NCBI GenBank assembly: GCA_003152315.1 | Contig: PLZV01000003.1 | Span: 62,159 to 126,158, forward strand | Length of the DNA: 64,000 nucleotides | Direction: 5' to 3' | Source: Verrucomicrobiota bacterium | Lineage (GTDB): Bacteria; Verrucomicrobiota; Verrucomicrobiia; Palsa-1439 | Notes under the pieces: model-generated | Database searches by the model: none | Told to the model about the DNA's origin: nothing | The model's input: only the letters and a program-made list of their open reading frames with translations | Translations under genes and position numbers: made by a program | In this document: in pieces, positions 60,890-64,000 of the stretch | Numbering within the stretch: the stretch's first letter is position 1 | Layout of the letters: each line of letters opens with the position of its first letter

Positions 60890-63800
60890 TCATTGGGCGA
60901 TCCGGACTTTGACTTTCTCGCCAGCGTTGCTTGAGCCGTTGAGGTTCATCGCCAATCTCCGGACGTTGAACAAGCCGGACATCGTTACCGGCTTGCCGCC
61001 GTACGTGACGTAGCCGTAAACCCTGTTGCGGGAAGTCACCAGCAACTGTCCCACCACGGTGCCCGGATCCGCGCTCATCGCGATATCGAAGACGGCGAAA
61101 TGATTGGCGTTGGGGCTGAACACGTAACTCACCGGCGCTGCCGGCGTTCTGGCGACCATCACCAATCCTGTCCAGGTCCCGCTGAGATCCCGGAATGTCG
61201 TCGCGGTGATTCCCCTCCAGCGGAAGTTACCCGCAGCGGTGGTCACCACTGTCCCGTTGACGCTCCTCAGGCTCCGCACTGGCCCCACCAGCGTACCGTT
61301 CCAATTCGTCACGTTGCCGGTTTCTTCGAGGAATGGCCCGGTCAACTGCCCCTTCGTGTTGAAAACCCAATGACCCGATACAGTTTCCAGCCCAAACTGC
61401 TTGAGACGAATCCCGAAGCCACTCGCGGTGAAGTCATCCTTGAAAACCAGGAACTGCGCCCCTCGATCGGCGCCGCTGATGGTGACCTCCCAATTGCCCA
61501 CCGGCGAATTCCTGGCGCCGACCGTGATCGTGACAGGCGCGGAGGTGTTGGTCGCGCCGAGTGCGTCGGTTGCGCGGGCCGTGATGATGTGGGCGCCGAG
61601 CGTGGGGTTGAACAAGAAGTTTGTCCCCGGGTTCGATGTCGTCTCCCCGAGCTTCGTGCTGTCCGCAAAGAATTCAATTTTGCTGATGGCAGCGCCGTCG
61701 TTGGCGGTGGCGCCGGCGACAATGGTGATCACCAGGTTGGTCAGCGGTGGGTACAACATTCCATTCGCGGGGTTGACGATGCTCACCGTCGGCGAGGTGC
61801 TCACTATATTGGTCACCGTGACCAGATTCACGAGGTTGGTCACACCCGACCCACCGGGACCGGAGACTGTCAGCGTGACCGAATAGACGCCGGCGTTGGA
61901 GTACGTGTGGCTTGGGCTGGTCAGGACGCTCGTGCCGCCATCGCCGAACGTCCACGAGCGATTTGTGATTGAGCCCATCGAGGCGTCGGTAAAGTTTACC
62001 AGCAGCGGTGCGGCGCCATTCGTCGGACTGGCGATGAAGCCGGCGATCGGGGCTCCTGCCATGGTCGTCACGGTAATGTAGTTCGAGAGCGTCAGCGTGT
62101 TCGAGCCGAGAGGACCAAACACCAGCAAGCTGACTGAGAACGCCCCGGCGTTGGTGTAGGGATGGCTCGGGCTGGTCGAGGCGCTCGAGCCGCCGTCGCC
62201 AAAGTTCCACATACGGCTGGTAATGGAGCCACTGGAAGCATCTGTAAAGCTCACGAGCAATGTCGCGCCGCCGTTGGTCGGGCTGCCCGTGAACCCGGCC
62301 GACGGTGCGATCGCGGCAGAGCCCATAACGGCATTTGTTGAAATACCGCCGTTGCTGACAGTGATCATCGATCCCGTAAACGACCCGGCGAAACCGGGGC
62401 TGAAGCTGACGCTTACCGCGCCGGTCTGCCCGGCGTTCACGTTGAAAGGGCTGCCGCTGGCGAGGGCAAATCCTAAACCGGACGCGGTGGTGGTGCCGCT
62501 AAGTGTTTGCAGCCCGGTGTTGGCGATGGAGAACGACTGCATACTGCTTTGCCCCACGGGCAATAAACCGAAGTCGAGACTGCCCGGCACGATGGTCAAC
62601 TGCGGGAGGCTGTTGGTGACGACGATATAATTAATTCGCTCATTGGTACTCACACCCGCCGGGCCGCTGACAATCAGCGTGACACTGTTCGTGCCTGGCG
62701 AGTTGTAGTTGTACCCCACGATCGTGTTCATCGTATTGGTTGTCCCACCGTCTCCGAAGGTCCAGGATCGGTTCGTGATCGCGCCGGTAGAACCATCGGT
62801 GAACGTCACTGCCAGTGGAGTCGGCCCGGTTGTCGGCGACCCTGTGAAGTCCGCGGTCGGCGGCTGTACCAAAATGATCGTGAAACTGGCGCTGGCAGTG
62901 GCAATCCCCGTCAGACCTCCCAGAAATGCCTTGGCGCCAACCATAGCGGAGATTGTCAGGGAAAATGGTCCTGCGTAGAGGGTCGAGTTTGTCGTCGGAA
63001 CGGTGTTATCCAGCGTGTAATAAATAGCAGCGCCCGGTGTGGTATCGGCCAGCGTCACCAAGACCGAGTTGGTGAATGTGCCGCCGTTGGGCGCGATGGT
63101 GGGCGCCGCGACGATGTTGCCAAACACCGACAGTCCCGTTTCCGTTCCGACATAGACCTTGCCGTTGGCGACAGTCGGCACAGTGAACTTGACTGCCCCT
63201 CCGAGAATGTCCCGCGCGCCGGCCAGCGTGCTGTTGTAAAGTTCCTGGGAGACATGCGCGGCATTGTAGGCATGTAGAATAGACGGCCCACTGGAATCGA
63301 AAGCGTCCGATTGGATCGCCCAGACGATGGCGTCATTCGTGCCATTGGCCGAAATGCTGGGTGTTGCACCGGGGAAACCAAAAACCGTGGAACCCTGCGA
63401 TGACGGAGTTGATACGATGGAACCGTCGGTGATGGTGAACGCCTTGATCACGTCATTGGCACCAACGAAATACAGCGTGCCATTGAAATACGCAGGCGTG
63501 TCGAAACACTGCCCAATGGCGCCCAGAAGCGATTGCACGATCTGTGTGTCACCCGCCGCATTGAATTTCCCCATATTGTCCCGGTCGACCAGGTAGAGCG
63601 TGCCCTCTTTGCCGGCGCAAACCACCAAATGCGGATGTGCCCCACTGCCCGCCTCGTCCGGCAGCAAGACGACGCCGCCCGAAGCGAGGTCATTGTCGTT
63701 AGTTTCCAAGCTTTGTTCGTTATAGGGCGTGAAGTAATCGGTCACCACCAGTGAATTACTGATGGACAATTTGAGGAGGGTGTCGCCGTAGTTGCTGTTA

Positions 63801-64000
63801 ACCGGATCAAATGTGCCGTTGCCAGTGGACACATACAAATTGCCGTTGGCGTCGCAAGCGGGGCCGCAGCCGCTCGCCCAAATGCCGGCCCGTTCGCCAT
63901 TCGGAGTTGCATTGAAAATCCCATTTGTCGCGAGCGTCTGGGCATTGAATCCAAACAACCAGCCGTGGTATGGGTTGATGTCGCAATGTGACCCGCAGCC
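60890..64000 (-). CDS. Giant secreted PQQ-propeller/PKD protein, cut by the right edge
   Basis: At least 1036 residues, open to the window edge; the N-terminus is missing. The first 290 residues have PQQ-like propeller blades (NLYVSTGNGTFDPVNSNYGD, LYLVDRDNMGKFNAAGD, GKVYVGTETGLSVFG). Then come a chitobiase-C-type domain (AIYYTLDNTVPTTNSTLYAG), a PKD (SWTFGDGGTT), a choice-of-anchor-D-like domain (LDFGLLPVGQSSMQSFSI), two PKDs with WNFGDGGSS and SWTFGDGGTS, an Ig-like domain, and a 190-residue C-terminus ending VKVRIAQ. PKD and PQQ folds suggest cell-surface binding or scaffold use; no enzyme motif is seen. Confidence 0.85.
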   Translation of the reverse strand, partial: GCGSHCDINPYHGWLFGFNAQTLATNGIFNATPNGERAGIWASGCGPACDANGNLYVSTGNGTFDPVNSNYGDTLLKLSISNSLVVTDYFTPYNEQSLETNDNDLASGGVVLLPDEAGSGAHPHLVVCAGKEGTLYLVDRDNMGKFNAAGDTQIVQSLLGAIGQCFDTPAYFNGTLYFVGANDVIKAFTITDGSIVSTPSSQGSTVFGFPGATPSISANGTNDAIVWAIQSDAFDSSGPSILHAYNAAHVSQELYNSTLAGARDILGGAVKFTVPTVANGKVYVGTETGLSVFGNIVAAPTIAPNGGTFTNSVLVTLADTTPGAAIYYTLDNTVPTTNSTLYAGPFSLTISAMVGAKAFLGGLTGIATASASFTIILVQPPTADFTGSPTTGPTPLAVTFTDGSTGAITNRSWTFGDGGTTNTMNTIVGYNYNSPGTNSVTLIVSGPAGVSTNERINYIVVTNSLPQLTIVPGSLDFGLLPVGQSSMQSFSIANTGLQTLSGTTTASGLGFALASGSPFNVNAGQTGAVSVSFSPGFAGSFTGSMITVSNGGISTNAVMGSAAIAPSAGFTGSPTNGGATLLVSFTDASSGSITSRMWNFGDGGSSASTSPSHPYTNAGAFSVSLLVFGPLGSNTLTLSNYITVTTMAGAPIAGFIASPTNGAAPLLVNFTDASMGSITNRSWTFGDGGTSVLTSPSHTYSNAGVYSVTLTVSGPGGSGVTNLVNLVTVTNIVSTSPTVSIVNPANGMLYPPLTNLVITIVAGATANDGAAISKIEFFADSTKLGETTSNPGTNFLFNPTLGAHIITARATDALGATNTSAPVTITVGARNSPVGNWEVTISGADRGAQFLVFKDDFTASGFGIRLKQFGLETVSGHWVFNTKGQLTGPFLEETGNVTNWNGTLVGPVRSLRSVNGTVVTTAAGNFRWRGITATTFRDLSGTWTGLVMVARTPAAPVSYVFSPNANHFAVFDIAMSADPGTVVGQLLVTSRNRVYGYVTYGGKPVTMSGLFNVRRLAMNLNGSSNAGEKVKVRIAQ

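Overview
The window looks like chromosomal DNA of a polysaccharide-degrading, aerobically respiring Verrucomicrobiota member, most likely near the Pedosphaera/Limisphaera group. This rests on a PEP-CTERM secreted protein, a DUF1559-type pseudopilin, large secreted proteins carrying a recurrent module that ends in FYR, a PadR plus HAAS-like membrane protein pair, and LemA/TPM genes. No rRNA or taxonomic marker alignment was available, so this is an inference.

Layout. 0-4.4 kb (minus): an edge-truncated DNA methyltransferase and a three-gene cluster of membrane glycosyltransferases (GT2, GT39-like, GT87). 4.8-6.4 kb: a BON-domain lipoprotein and a Ser/Thr kinase with an N-terminal zinc ribbon. 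6.6-10 kb: an unstable region of small secreted proteins. One secreted-protein gene is split by a REP-associated tyrosine transposase (RAYT) element with perfect 24-bp inverted ends, and a second is reduced to its C-terminus. 10.4-15.8 kb: a housekeeping core of PII protein and glutamine synthetase behind a sigma-54-like promoter, then dnaA and dnaN (probable replication origin region) and tRNA-Gln(CTG).

16-28.2 kb: a beta-glucan utilisation locus with a PEP-CTERM protein, LacI-family regulator, secreted duplicated-domain protein, GH1 beta-glucosidase, pseudopilin, secreted binding protein and two secreted GH5 enzymes. Two promoters have the same architecture (TTGACA, 17-bp spacer, a TGGTAWCGATACCA operator over the -10), which defines a small LacI regulon from sequence alone. 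28.4-30.2 kb: an RluA-type pseudouridine synthase overlapping a PhyH-type dioxygenase. 30.6-33.9 kb: a large secreted di-haem oxidoreductase fused to binding/FN3 modules. 34.6-41.1 kb: a TonB receptor, YfiR-like protein, sensor kinase and REC-kinase-REC hybrid, tightly coupled.

41.1-49.4 kb (minus): a respiratory operon led by a PocR-AraC regulator, encoding two monohaem cytochromes c, a coiled-coil outer-membrane porin, a GltD-like FAD/NAD(P)/Fe-S protein, a Rieske protein, cytochrome b and a hexahaem cytochrome c. This resembles a cytochrome bc complex equipped with an NAD(P) oxidoreductase arm and is the strongest candidate for unusual biology. 49.5-50.4 kb: a ParB-like reading frame broken by one in-frame TGA. 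50.7-55.8 kb: an MFS transporter and a BNR/sialidase-like plus GH78 rhamnosidase fusion behind a perfect 15-bp palindrome. 55.8-57.8 kb (minus): a PadR regulator, HAAS-like membrane protein and aspartyl-protease-like lipoprotein, with an operator inside the padR promoter and a possibly leaderless mRNA. 57.8-59 kb: a non-coding stretch with a dense cluster of inverted repeats. 59-60.9 kb: LemA and two TPM proteins. The right edge cuts a giant PQQ-propeller/PKD secreted protein.
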